NCBI GenBank assembly: GCA_002391385.1
Contig: DGEY01000077.1
Coordinates: 1 to 13,717 of the forward strand
From: Firmicutes bacterium UBA3914
Lineage (GTDB): Bacteria > Bacillota > Limnochordia > Darwinibacteriales > Darwinibacteriaceae
Direction of reading: 5' to 3'
DNA length: 13,717 nucleotides
The position numbers were made by a program, and so were the translations under genes. Below the pieces are notes generated by a model. The model was given only the letters and a program-made list of their open reading frames with translations. It was not told the DNA's origin and searched no databases. Below, in pieces: positions 1 to 6,874 of the stretch (positions within the stretch are counted from its first letter, which is position 1; each line of letters begins with the position of its first letter).

Positions 1-70
1 ACGCGTTTTTCCTGCCACCGCCTACCAAAACTTTACGCTAACTCGTGGCGGCTGTTTCCCGCATCTCACC

Positions 71-99
71 TTGCATTTCCAAAAACCCTGTGCTACAAT
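71..99 (+). promoter_or_regulatory. SigA-type promoter of rpmB
   Basis: The -35 element TTGCAT (71-76) is followed by a 17-bp spacer and the -10 element TACAAT (94-99). The -10 is preceded by TG at 91-92, making it an extended -10. Transcription should start near 105-107, leaving a short leader before rpmB. The 70 bases to the left show no feature I can support. Confidence 0.75.
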
Positions 100-140
100 G
101 TAGTAGCGTTCAGGAAATCGGTTCAAAGGGGGTAGGAAAC

Positions 141-332
141 ATGGCTAGACGGTGCATCGTCTGCGACAAGGGTACGGTTACCGGTAATCTGCGCAGCCAT
201 GCGGAGAACAAAAATCGGCGCACCTGGAAACCCAACCTGCAGAGAGCTCGCATCATCGTCCAAGGCAGCCCCAAAAGGGCTTATGTCTGCACGCGGTGTC
301 TCAAGAGCGGAAAAGTACAGAGAGCTCTTTAG
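141..332 (+). CDS. rpmB: Large ribosomal subunit protein bL28 (zinc-ribbon type)
   Basis: This 63-aa protein is a structural component of the 50S subunit. It shows the L28 pattern: MARRCIVCDKG at the start, a GNLRSHAENKN-like segment, RTWKPNLQ, and a basic C-terminus. It carries two CxxC pairs (CIVC near residues 5-8 and CTRC near 53-56), which mark the zinc-binding form of L28. The start is ATG at 141, preceded by an AAAGGGGG Shine-Dalgarno sequence at about 125-132. An in-frame upstream codon at 45 would add 32 residues unlike L28, and it lies upstream of the promoter, so it is not used. The gene is monocistronic, with a promoter at 71-99 and a terminator at 366-394. In Bacillus subtilis rpmB also neighbours thiN, and spoVM lies between them; here there is no room for spoVM. 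Confidence 0.97.
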   Translation: MARRCIVCDKGTVTGNLRSHAENKNRRTWKPNLQRARIIVQGSPKRAYVCTRCLKSGKVQRAL

Positions 333-365
333 GCCTGCCCCTTCATATATGTTCGCAGAGAAGGA

Positions 366-394
366 CCCCTAGGTGAGTACCTAGGGGCATTTTA
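366..394 (+). terminator. Rho-independent terminator of rpmB
   Basis: A perfect 9-bp stem CCCCTAGGT (366-374) / ACCTAGGGG (379-387) has a GAGT loop and is followed by CATTTTATT. It overlaps the last codon of the convergent thiN (stop at 392-394). The stem could also serve thiN, but the tract on the minus side (TCCTTCTCT) is only moderately T-rich. Confidence 0.85.
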
Positions 395-1033
395 TTGCTC
401 ACAAATCAGGAGCAGAACGCCTTCTTCAAGGCTCACGCCGATCTCCCCCTCCAGGGCGTAATTGCTGATGCCCAAGGTACTGCCCTTGTGCAGGTCCTGC
501 CCGCTGAGGGGGTAGCCCAGTCCCCGGGTGCGCACCCCCCGCACGCAGGGGGTCAGGGGAATTAGGGAGACGAAGCTGCCCGGCGATACCTTGGCCTTCA
601 CCTGACCGCTGAAGGCCGTGAGCCTGTGACCGCTGGTGAGCAGCTCGTTTTCCACACCCTCCAGGGCCAAACGGTAGAGCAGCTCCACATTGCCCAGGGC
701 ATGGTCGATGCGGCTGCCCCAGCCCCCCACCAAGGTGATGGAGCGGGCCCCCTTTTCTAGGGCCAGCTCCACCGCAAGCTCCAGATCGGTCTGATCTTTG
801 CGGGCCGGTACCGTGTGGAAGGGCACCCCCTCCTCCCGCCAAAACTTTTGATCCTCCAGGGAGAGGGAGTCCAGATCGCCCACCACAAGGTGGGGCTTGA
901 GCCCCCAGCGCCGGGCCAGTGCCGCCCCGCCGTCCGCGCAGATGATCAGGGTGGCGGAGGAAAAGGCCGGGGGCCCTGCGGGCAGATCCTCCCCGGCCGC
1001 CAGAATCAGCGCCCGCCTATTCCCGCGGTTCAA
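392..1033 (-). CDS. thiN: Thiamine pyrophosphokinase
   Basis: This cytosolic enzyme transfers pyrophosphate from ATP to thiamine, giving thiamine diphosphate (TPP). The 213-aa protein carries the family motifs in order: CADGGA (32-37), GDLDS (52-56), KDQTDLE (79-85), GGWGSRIDH (103-111) and the C-terminal substrate-binding segment ending GISN (188-191). Length is normal for bacterial TPK. The start is TTG at 1031-1033, chosen because GGAGG (1041-1045) lies 7 nt upstream. The gene overlaps the end of thiT by 17 bp, so the two are probably translationally coupled. With ThiT it forms a salvage unit: import thiamine, then trap and activate it. Expression should fall when TPP is high through the riboswitch at 1622-1720. 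In many Firmicutes thiN directly follows rpe; here thiT and two RNA elements intervene. Confidence 0.95.
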   Translation of the reverse strand: MNRGNRRALILAAGEDLPAGPPAFSSATLIICADGGAALARRWGLKPHLVVGDLDSLSLEDQKFWREEGVPFHTVPARKDQTDLELAVELALEKGARSITLVGGWGSRIDHALGNVELLYRLALEGVENELLTSGHRLTAFSGQVKAKVSPGSFVSLIPLTPCVRGVRTRGLGYPLSGQDLHKGSTLGISNYALEGEIGVSLEEGVLLLICEQ

Positions 1034-1535
1034 AGATCTCCCTCCGCCTCTCCAAAAGCCAGATGATCACCAAGGTGATCACGGCGCTGGGCACCAGGTA
1101 ACCGGCGTTGTAGCCCAGGGAATAGCCCCAGACGGAGCTCCCCTCGGGGGTGTATTCGGCAAAGAAGATCACCCCGGAAAGAACATGGAGAATCAGGCGC
1201 AGCAGGCTCCCTGTGATTACTCCCAGCCAGCGCACTTGGCGCAGAAGGCCAAACCCGGCCACGCCCAAAACGAGAAAGGCCGCGGGGTAGTCCAGGATCA
1301 CCTGCACGGGATGGTAGATGTAGCCGCCGAGGATGATCTGGAGCACCCCGAACAGCCCGCCGCCCATGAGGCCCGCGACGCCCCCCCGGCGGAAGGCCAG
1401 AACGAAGATGGGCAGCATCTCCAGGGTAATGCTTCCCCCCTGGGCCGCCCGCCAGAGCCGCAGCTCCGAGAGGAGCAGGGCGGCCCCCACCAAGACCGCG
1501 GTCTCCACCATAATCTGAACGTTCTTGTTGCGCAT
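1017..1535 (-). CDS. thiT: ThiT, thiamine-specific S component of an ECF transporter
   Basis: This 172-aa integral membrane protein would bind thiamine outside the cell and pass it inward together with the shared EcfA/EcfA'/EcfT energising module, which is not in this window. About six hydrophobic segments fill the sequence. Family signatures visible are GGSITLEMLPI (33-43), an LDYP segment (81-84), HVLSGVIFFAEY (117-128) and WGYSLGYNAGYLVPS (136-150). The last two include aromatic, His and Asn residues placed like the thiamine-binding residues of ThiT. The start is ATG at 1533-1535, 6 nt after GGAGGT; an adjacent upstream TTG (1536-1538) is only 3 nt from that site. The gene is first in a thiT-thiN operon, directly behind a TPP riboswitch, which independently supports thiamine as substrate. 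Its synonym is yuaJ. Confidence 0.93.
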   Translation of the reverse strand: MRNKNVQIMVETAVLVGAALLLSELRLWRAAQGGSITLEMLPIFVLAFRRGGVAGLMGGGLFGVLQIILGGYIYHPVQVILDYPAAFLVLGVAGFGLLRQVRWLGVITGSLLRLILHVLSGVIFFAEYTPEGSSVWGYSLGYNAGYLVPSAVITLVIIWLLERRREIFEPRE

Positions 1536-1579
1536 CAACGCACCTCCTAGATTCCCGATCTCCTTCCGCCCTCGGCACT

Positions 1580-1613
1580 AAAAGCAAAACATGGACGCGA
1601 AGCGGTCCATGTT
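1580..1613 (-). terminator. Riboswitch-controlled intrinsic terminator upstream of thiT
   Basis: On the minus strand, AACATGGAC (plus 1605-1613) pairs with GTCCATGTT (plus 1588-1596) around a short loop, followed by TTTTGCTTTTAG. It sits between the TPP aptamer and thiT and is the expression platform. GAAGCGGT at plus 1599-1606 is exactly complementary to 1621-1628, which contains the 3' strand of aptamer helix P1, so an antiterminator can form when TPP is absent. Confidence 0.88.
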
Positions 1614-1621
1614 CCAAATCA

Positions 1622-1720
1622 CCGCTTCCCTACGCTGGAATTACCCAAACAGGTTCGAAGGGTTCGGATCCGCGGCCCCTGCCGCCTGATCCTGTCTCAG
1701 CTGATCAGCACCCCTAGCGG
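1622..1720 (-). promoter_or_regulatory. TPP riboswitch (THI element)
   Basis: The minus strand carries the conserved TPP aptamer core: GGGGTGC, then GCTGAGACAGG, ACCC and GAACCTGTTTGGGTAAT, then CCAGCGTAGGGAA. Helix P1 is closed by CCGCT (plus 1716-1720) with AGCGG (plus 1622-1626). The P3 arm is somewhat extended and GC-rich. It lies 5' of thiT-thiN, as expected for a thiamine uptake and activation operon. It should turn the operon off when TPP is bound, by letting the 1580-1613 terminator form. Confidence 0.96.
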
Positions 1721-1785
1721 AACTCAATCGTATTTGTTTGCTTATTACTTCTTGTTCCAAAGAGAAAACCCTCCCCAAAAGCGCG

Positions 1786-1824
1786 GAAAAAAGAGAAAAG
1801 CATCCCGCAAATCAGGATGCTTTT
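1786..1824 (-). terminator. Rho-independent terminator of the 1983-1786 RNA
   Basis: A 10-bp perfect stem (AAAAGCATCC at 1796-1805 with GGATGCTTTT at 1815-1824) has a 9-nt loop. Read on the minus strand it is followed by CTCTTTTTT. The terminator is bidirectional in principle, but the T tract favours minus-strand transcription. It lies about 230 bases past the rpe terminator, so it most likely serves the RNA started at the 1990-2018 promoter. Confidence 0.8.
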
Positions 1825-1983
1825 CCGACGGCCCTTACTGAGCGGCGGGTTTGGTTTCTCGCTTCGCAGGCGAACGCGAAGCATTTGTCCTTGCCCAGGG
1901 AGTTGGTATTTTTTTGGTGATCGATTGAAAAGTTAAGGAACACTACCCTCCTTTCTCTGCGTTTTCCGCCGTCCGCTCAGTGT
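1786..1983 (-). ncRNA. Unidentified structured RNA, about 195 nt
   Basis: A strong SigA promoter (1990-2018) and an intrinsic terminator (1786-1824) bracket a segment without a convincing protein gene. Ends of the inferred RNA pair with each other: plus 1973-1981 (CCGCTCAGT) is exactly complementary to 1837-1845 (9 bp). A second pairing, 1968-1973 with 1827-1832 (GCCGTC/GACGGC), would cross the first, so it is either a pseudoknot or a competing helix next to the terminator. An internal hairpin has a 7-bp stem, 1861-1867 with 1876-1882. A purine-rich GGAGGG lies near 1947-1952. It does not match the cores I know for TPP, SAM, T-box, glycine, FMN, SRP or tmRNA. Length and paired ends are compatible with a 6S-like RNA, but so is a leader RNA or an unknown riboswitch in front of the TPP riboswitch. 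Confidence 0.5.
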
Positions 1984-1989
1984 GTTTCT

Positions 1990-2018
1990 ATAATAAAGCA
2001 AATTGTCAGACTTGTCAA
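1990..2018 (-). promoter_or_regulatory. Consensus SigA promoter with no assigned gene
   Basis: On the minus strand TTGACA (plus 2013-2018), a 17-bp spacer and TATTAT (plus 1990-1995) give a near-perfect housekeeping promoter. Transcription should start near 1983. The first thing downstream is the structured region ending at the 1786-1824 terminator. Read-through would lead into the TPP riboswitch and thiT. Confidence 0.8.
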
Positions 2019-2051
2019 GCATAGAGATGTACTTTTCCGTCAATTGAGGCC

Positions 2052-2076
2052 AAAAGAAAAGGTAAGCAAGCTTACC
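2052..2076 (-). terminator. Rho-independent terminator at the end of rpe
   Basis: On the minus strand the perfect inverted repeat GGTAAGCTTGCTTACC (plus 2061-2076) is followed directly by TTTTCTTTT (plus 2052-2060). The rpe stop codon (2072-2074) lies inside the stem. It closes the long rlmN-to-rpe transcription unit. Confidence 0.85.
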
Positions 2077-2716
2077 TTACAGCGCGCCGCAGCGCTTCGA
2101 TATAGGCTGCGGGGTCTTCCGCCTGGAAAATGGCGGAACCGGCCACGAAGTTGTTGGCCCCTGCCTCCGCCAGCTCCCGGATGTTTTCCACGCTCACTCC
2201 CCCGTCCACCTGCAGCTCAATGGGTCGCGCGCCGATAAGCTCCCGGCAGTCCCGGATTTTCTCCAGCATGGCGGGGATAAAGCGCTGCCCGCCAAAGCCG
2301 GGGTTGACGGTCATCACGAGGATCAAGTCCAGATCATCTAAAACATAGCGCAGCCCATCCAAGGGCGTATGGGGATTGAGGGAGACGCCAGCTTTGCACC
2401 CCAGCTCCCGGATGCGGGCCAGGGTACGCTGCAGGTGGACCGCGGCCTCATAGTGCACAGTTATAATCTCCGGCCGCACCGCCGCGAACTGCTCCAGGTA
2501 GTTTTCGGGATGCTTGATCATCAGGTGCACATCCAAGGGGAGCTCCGTGCAGCGGCTCACCGCCTCAATTACCGGCAGTCCAAAGGAAATGTTGGGCACA
2601 AACTGCCCGTCCATCACATCAAAATGCACCAGATCGGCACCCTTCACCTTGGCCAGCTCGGCCCGGAGATTGCAGAAATCGGCAGCTAAAATGGATGCAC
2701 TAATGCGTATGTTCAC
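2072..2716 (-). CDS. rpe: Ribulose-phosphate 3-epimerase
   Basis: This enzyme interconverts D-ribulose 5-phosphate and D-xylulose 5-phosphate in the pentose phosphate pathway. The 214-aa TIM barrel starts with the typical ISASILAADF. The metal site is complete: H31 and D33 (in HFDVMDG), H64 (in DVHLM) and D171 (in VDGG). The phosphate-binding loop MTVNPGFGGQ (135-144) and the C-terminal GANNFVAGSAIF segment are also present. The start is GTG at 2714-2716, preceded by AAGGGAG at 8 nt. The stop of rsgA is 15 bp upstream, so rpe ends the operon. Adjacency of prkC, rsgA and rpe is conserved in Bacillus and many other Firmicutes. Confidence 0.96.
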   Translation of the reverse strand: MNIRISASILAADFCNLRAELAKVKGADLVHFDVMDGQFVPNISFGLPVIEAVSRCTELPLDVHLMIKHPENYLEQFAAVRPEIITVHYEAAVHLQRTLARIRELGCKAGVSLNPHTPLDGLRYVLDDLDLILVMTVNPGFGGQRFIPAMLEKIRDCRELIGARPIELQVDGGVSVENIRELAEAGANNFVAGSAIFQAEDPAAYIEALRRAVR

Positions 2717-2731
2717 GGCAAGGGCTCCCTT

Positions 2732-3598
2732 CTAATAGCGTGGTGTTACTTCTTCCAAAAAGAGCAGGTAATGCCCGTGGCGGCTGGGGGCGATTTCGCC
2801 TGCCTCCACCGCCTCTAAAACGGCGCAGCCGGGCTCGCTCCGGTGCAGGCAGCTGCGGAAGCGGCAGGCACCCCGGTAGCGGTCGAACTCGGGGAAGGCC
2901 AGCTGCAGCCGCTCCTGCTGCTCCTGGCCAGCTTCCAGGTGGAGCTGGGAAAAGCCCGGAGTGTCCGCCACGTAGCCCTGATCAAAGGCCAAAAGCTCCA
3001 CCCGGCGGGTGGTATGCCTGCCCCGCTGCACTTTGGCACTGACCTCCCCAATCTCCAGCTGCAGCTGGGGGTTTAAGGCGTTGAGCAGGGACGATTTGCC
3101 CACCCCGGAGGGTCCAGCCAAAACGCTGATCTTCCCCTGGATGGCTTCCCTCAGATCTTCCAGGCCCTGGGAGGTGCGGGTGCTGGTCACGATGGTCCGG
3201 TAGGGAATGGCGGCATACAGGGAGCGCAGCTCCTCCGCCCGGGCGGGGTCCAAATCGGCCTTGTTGAAAACCACCACACAGGCCAGATCCATCAGCTCAG
3301 CCTGGACCAGGATCCGGTCCAGCAGCACCAAATTGGGCAGGGGCTTTTGCACGGCGAAGACCACCAGCACCTGGTCGATGTTGGCAACGGGCGGGCGCAC
3401 CAGCTCCGAGCGGCGGGGCAGGATCCGCTCCACCACGCCTGTGGAGCCTCCACTTAAGGAGACTTCCACCCGGTCCCCCACCAGCACCCTCTCCACTTCC
3501 AGGCGCAGCCGCCCCCGGAGCGTGCACTGTAGGCGCCCTTCCTGGGTTTCCACTTCGTAAACTCCACCTATGCCTTTAACGATTATTCCTTCCCGCAT
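2732..3598 (-). CDS. rsgA: RsgA, circularly permuted GTPase for 30S subunit maturation
   Basis: This GTPase binds the 30S subunit and assists its late assembly. The 288-aa protein has three parts. An N-terminal OB fold covers about residues 1-65. The permuted GTPase core has the G4 motif NKAD (112-115) before the P-loop GPSGVGKS (162-169), then GRHTT (193-197) and DTPGF (212-216). The C-terminal zinc-binding domain has C245, C250, H252 and C258. The length is typical. The start is ATG at 3596-3598, with GGAG inside the end of prkC; only three bases separate the genes. RsgA is a known substrate of PrkC-type kinases in some Firmicutes, so the neighbour relation may be functional as well as transcriptional. 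Confidence 0.96.
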   Translation of the reverse strand: MREGIIVKGIGGVYEVETQEGRLQCTLRGRLRLEVERVLVGDRVEVSLSGGSTGVVERILPRRSELVRPPVANIDQVLVVFAVQKPLPNLVLLDRILVQAELMDLACVVVFNKADLDPARAEELRSLYAAIPYRTIVTSTRTSQGLEDLREAIQGKISVLAGPSGVGKSSLLNALNPQLQLEIGEVSAKVQRGRHTTRRVELLAFDQGYVADTPGFSQLHLEAGQEQQERLQLAFPEFDRYRGACRFRSCLHRSEPGCAVLEAVEAGEIAPSRHGHYLLFLEEVTPRY

Positions 3599-3601
3599 AC
3601 C

Positions 3602-5548
3602 TCACTCCTGAAAAGCACGGTCTAAGAACTGACGTCCGCCAAGATAAACCTGGAAGCGGGCATCTTTGCCCCGGCCTTGGATGGTGCGGACCACCCTGGT
3701 GCCGCCCCTGTGGGTCTCCCTGTAGACTTCCCGGGCGCCAAAATCATCGATGACCAGGATCACGATCTCCTGGCTGGGCCCAGGGGGAACATCGATGGTC
3801 ACTTCTTTGGTGCTCCACAAATTCTCGTGGATCCACTGGGTTTCCTCAGGTGTTTCCACGGTTTCCGGCTCCTCCGCGGGTGCCACCGGCGGCCCTTGGG
3901 AGTAGACGAAGTCAATGGGCCAGCCCTCTTCCACCATGCTGCCCGGTGCGGGGTTCTGTTCGATCACCCGCCCCGCGGGGTAGATGGTGCTGAACTCGGG
4001 CCAGCTGTTCCCCAGGGGCAGCCCCAAGCTGGCCAGCTGCTGCTTGACCAGATCAAAGTCTTGACCCCGGAAATCCGGCAGGGCGAAGGGTTCCGCCGCC
4101 TTGCTCAAAACCAGGCTCACCGCGGTACCCTTGACCACGATCTCCCCTGGTTCCGGCCGCTGCTCCAGGACGATGCCTGGGCCCACCGCGGGATCGTACA
4201 CCTCTTCGTTTTCCCCTTCCACAAAGCCCGCCTGGGTTAGGGCCACCTTAGCTTCCCGGAGAGAAAGGCCGATGAAGGAAGGCATTTCCACTTCCTCCGG
4301 TCCCCGGCTCACCCGCACCAAGATCTCCCGGCCCTCCTTCACCATGCGGCCCGGCAGGGGATCCTGGCTCACGATGTGGCCTGCCGGCACTTCATTGTCA
4401 AAGATGCGCTGCTCTACGGCTAGGTCCAACTGCACATCCCGCAGCGTCCGCAAAGCTTCCATCTCATGCAGCCCCACGATGTCCGGCACCCGCACATCGT
4501 CGGGGAACAAGATCTCGGGGATGACATACGTGGCCGCTAAAGCGAGACCCCCCAAAAGCAGCAGAATAACCAGAGCAATAATTCCCTTGGAACGTTTCTG
4601 GGGCGCCTCCTTGTCCTGCTTCTTCTTTTTCTTCTTCCGAGCCAATCCCCAGCCCCCTTTCCCCAAAAGGTCCACTGCCGGCAGCGGCAGGGTTGCATCC
4701 ACATCGCCTTCGCCTTCCCCACCCGCGGCCAGGCGGCGCTCAATCCTCTGGAAGATGCGCACCACCTCTTCCGCATCGCCCGGTCGATCCTTCGGATCCT
4801 TATTCAAGAGCTTCAGCACCAAATCCTCCAGCTCAGCGTCGAGATCAGGTCTGAGTTTGCGCAGGGGCTCCGGCGGGTCCTGCACCTGCTGCAGGGCAAT
4901 GGCGATGGCCGAATCGCCCCTGAAGGGCGGCTGGCCCGCCAGCATCTCGTAGAGCACGATCCCGAGAGAATAGAGATCGCTTGCGGCCTGCACCTGGGCG
5001 CCCCTGGCCTGTTCGGGGGAAAAATAGCGTACGGAACCCAGGACCATCCCCGTTTGGGTCAAGTTGGTCGCGGACATGGCCTGGGCAATGCCGAAGTCCG
5101 TCACCTTCACCCGCCCCTCTTCCGTGAGGAGAATGTTGTGGGGCTTAATGTCCCGGTGGATGATGCCGTGGTAATGGGCATGGGCAAGGGCCAGGGCGAT
5201 CTGCTTCCCTACGCTGACCACAAACTCCTGGGGAAACTGGCCGTGCTCGCGGATCAGATCATGCAGGTTCCTCCCCTGCACATACTCCATCACTATATAA
5301 TGAACGCTGCCCTGTTGGCCCACATCATAGATGTTCACAATGTTGGGGTGGGACAGGCTCGCGGCGGATCTGGCTTCCCGCCGAAAGCGCTCCACAAACT
5401 GCTCATCATCGGCAAACTGGGCCCGGAGGATCTTCACCGCCACAACGCGGCTGAGCAGCTGGTCCCTGGCACTGTACACCAGGGCCATGCCCCCGTCCCC
5501 CACCTTCTCTAAGATCTCATAGCGATTGGCCAGCGTTTCTCCAACCAT
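3602..5548 (-). CDS. prkC: PrkC/PknB-type Ser/Thr protein kinase with three PASTA repeats
   Basis: This membrane-bound kinase senses muropeptides or lipid II through extracellular PASTA repeats and phosphorylates cell-wall and translation proteins. The 648-aa protein has a cytoplasmic kinase domain (1 to about 270) with glycine loop GDGGMALVY (17-25), K39, HRDIKPHN (131-138), DFG (151-153), a Thr-rich activation segment (161-167) and SPE (177-179). An acidic linker is followed by a run of six lysines (305-310) just before one membrane helix (about 322-345). PASTA repeats follow at about 354-416, 420-483 and 488-551. A Pro/Glu-rich spacer leads to a C-terminal module of about 75 residues (575-648) of predicted beta character, a type I recall at the end of some clostridial PrkC proteins. 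ATG at 5546-5548 follows GAGGGTGAGGGT. All catalytic residues are present, so the enzyme should be active. Confidence 0.95.
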   Translation of the reverse strand: MVGETLANRYEILEKVGDGGMALVYSARDQLLSRVVAVKILRAQFADDEQFVERFRREARSAASLSHPNIVNIYDVGQQGSVHYIVMEYVQGRNLHDLIREHGQFPQEFVVSVGKQIALALAHAHYHGIIHRDIKPHNILLTEEGRVKVTDFGIAQAMSATNLTQTGMVLGSVRYFSPEQARGAQVQAASDLYSLGIVLYEMLAGQPPFRGDSAIAIALQQVQDPPEPLRKLRPDLDAELEDLVLKLLNKDPKDRPGDAEEVVRIFQRIERRLAAGGEGEGDVDATLPLPAVDLLGKGGWGLARKKKKKKQDKEAPQKRSKGIIALVILLLLGGLALAATYVIPEILFPDDVRVPDIVGLHEMEALRTLRDVQLDLAVEQRIFDNEVPAGHIVSQDPLPGRMVKEGREILVRVSRGPEEVEMPSFIGLSLREAKVALTQAGFVEGENEEVYDPAVGPGIVLEQRPEPGEIVVKGTAVSLVLSKAAEPFALPDFRGQDFDLVKQQLASLGLPLGNSWPEFSTIYPAGRVIEQNPAPGSMVEEGWPIDFVYSQGPPVAPAEEPETVETPEETQWIHENLWSTKEVTIDVPPGPSQEIVILVIDDFGAREVYRETHRGGTRVVRTIQGRGKDARFQVYLGGRQFLDRAFQE

Positions 5549-5566
5549 ACCCTCACCCTCTATGCC

Positions 5567-6874
5567 TTACTCACTCCGCTGCACAGCCCTGCGCATCAGC
5601 TCAACCCCCAGGGGGGCCGCCGCCTGGGCGCCGGTGCCTCCGTGTTCGATCACCACGGCCACCGCCACCTGGGGTGCCTCGGGCGGGGCAAAACCGATAA
5701 ACCAGGCATGATCGGGGCCCGAGCCCATTTGGGCTGTCCCCGTCTTGCCGCCATAGGCAAACTCTCCGCTAAGCTCGGTCCTGGCGGTACCTTCCTGGGC
5801 GGCCAGGACCATGGCCCCTTTGATCTTCTCAGCTAAGGCCGGCGGCAAAGCCTGCCCCAACACCTGGGGGCGGGTGATCTGCCGCATACGCAGGCCGCCC
5901 CGGACTTCATGAACCAGATAGGGCCGGAGCAGAACCCCTCCGTTGGCCAGGGCGCAGGCCACCTGGGCCATCTGCAGGGGCGTAACGAGAAGCTCCCCCT
6001 GCCCGATCCCCAGCTGAGCGGTGTGATACTGGGAAGAAGTGCCCTCGGGCACAAGGCCAGCTAAATTGGCCAGTTCAAACTGGACTTCCTGGCCCAAACC
6101 CCAAAGGCGGTAGTACTCCAGGAGCTTATCCCCCAGCTCCACCGCGAGCTGGGCGAAAACCACATTGGAAGATTGGGCCAAAGCCTGATCCAAAGTGATC
6201 TCCCCGTGGGCCCTGCCCCCGTAGTTGCGGATCGTGCCGCCGGGCAGCTGCCAGGCGCCCCCGTCCGGCCACCGCTGATCCGGCTCTGCCTGGCTTTCGG
6301 CCAGGGCCGCGCCGTAGACCAGAGGTTTCACCACGGATCCAGGGGGATAGAGGCCGTGGGTGGCCCGGTTCAAAAAAGGACTTCGCACATCGGCCCGATA
6401 ATCTGGCCAATGCTCATCCAGGGCCCCGCCGTCCACATAAGGGGCGGAAACCAAGGCCAGGATTTGGCCCGTGGCGGGGTGCAGGGCCACAACTGCCCCC
6501 GCGGCTTTTCCCAGGAGCTCTTCTGCCGCCTTCTGCAGCTCCAGATCCAGGGTGGTAAACAGGCTGCGGCCGGCGCTCAGCTCCCCATGGTAGAGCCTCT
6601 CCAGCCCGGTCATCCCGTAGCGCTCGTGGAAATAGCCCACCACATGGGAAAGGGATGGCGATGCATAGCTACGCCTGTAGCCGCTTTCCAGGGCCTCGGA
6701 ATAGGCCAGCGCCTTCCCCTGGCGGTCGAAGATGGGCCCCCGGTCCTGCTGGAAGACCAGGTAGTAGCGGGGATTGGCCGGGTGCTCCCCCAGATCCGCG
6801 CAGAGCTGCCAGTAAAAGGCACCTCCCAAGAGCAGGCAGTAAAGGAGCGCCAAAACCAGGAAGGAGCGGCGCAT
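5567..6874 (-). CDS. Class B penicillin-binding protein (transpeptidase, PbpA/FtsI-like)
   Basis: This protein cross-links peptidoglycan outside the membrane, probably paired with the SEDS protein encoded just upstream. The 435-aa protein has an N-terminal signal anchor (about 5-22), a short dimerisation segment with RGPIFDRQGKALA (45-57), and a transpeptidase domain. Its active-site motifs are complete: SVVK with nucleophile S180 and K183, SSN (235-237) and KTGTAQ (377-382). It lacks PASTA repeats and is short for a class B PBP, like actinobacterial PbpA. The start is ATG at 6872-6874, which shares one base with the ftsW/rodA stop (TGATG); GGAGG lies 9 nt upstream. An in-frame extension back to 7102 runs through the upstream gene and encodes no PBP-like sequence. 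The gene lies 18 bp before prkC. Whether it serves division or elongation cannot be told from sequence alone. Confidence 0.92.
   Translation of the reverse strand: MRRSFLVLALLYCLLLGGAFYWQLCADLGEHPANPRYYLVFQQDRGPIFDRQGKALAYSEALESGYRRSYASPSLSHVVGYFHERYGMTGLERLYHGELSAGRSLFTTLDLELQKAAEELLGKAAGAVVALHPATGQILALVSAPYVDGGALDEHWPDYRADVRSPFLNRATHGLYPPGSVVKPLVYGAALAESQAEPDQRWPDGGAWQLPGGTIRNYGGRAHGEITLDQALAQSSNVVFAQLAVELGDKLLEYYRLWGLGQEVQFELANLAGLVPEGTSSQYHTAQLGIGQGELLVTPLQMAQVACALANGGVLLRPYLVHEVRGGLRMRQITRPQVLGQALPPALAEKIKGAMVLAAQEGTARTELSGEFAYGGKTGTAQMGSGPDHAWFIGFAPPEAPQVAVAVVIEHGGTGAQAAAPLGVELMRRAVQRSE

Noticed and set aside
1727..1755. Separate promoter for thiT just upstream of the TPP aptamer
   Set aside because: TACGAT at 1727-1732 is a possible -10, but at 17 bp upstream there is only ACAAGA. 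It is too weak to list, though some promoter must exist, or transcription comes from 1990-2018.
1812..1943. A 43-codon minus-strand frame starting GTG at 1941-1943 after GGAGGG
   Set aside because: Only about two to three bases separate the GGAGG-like site from the GTG, too close for good initiation. The frame ends inside the terminator hairpin loop, and the interval shows RNA-like pairing. No protein family is recognisable.
4101..4952. A 283-codon plus-strand frame antisense to prkC
   Set aside because: Its Ser/Arg/Thr/Pro-rich low-complexity product is typical of the antisense of a GC-rich gene, and the minus strand encodes an intact kinase here.
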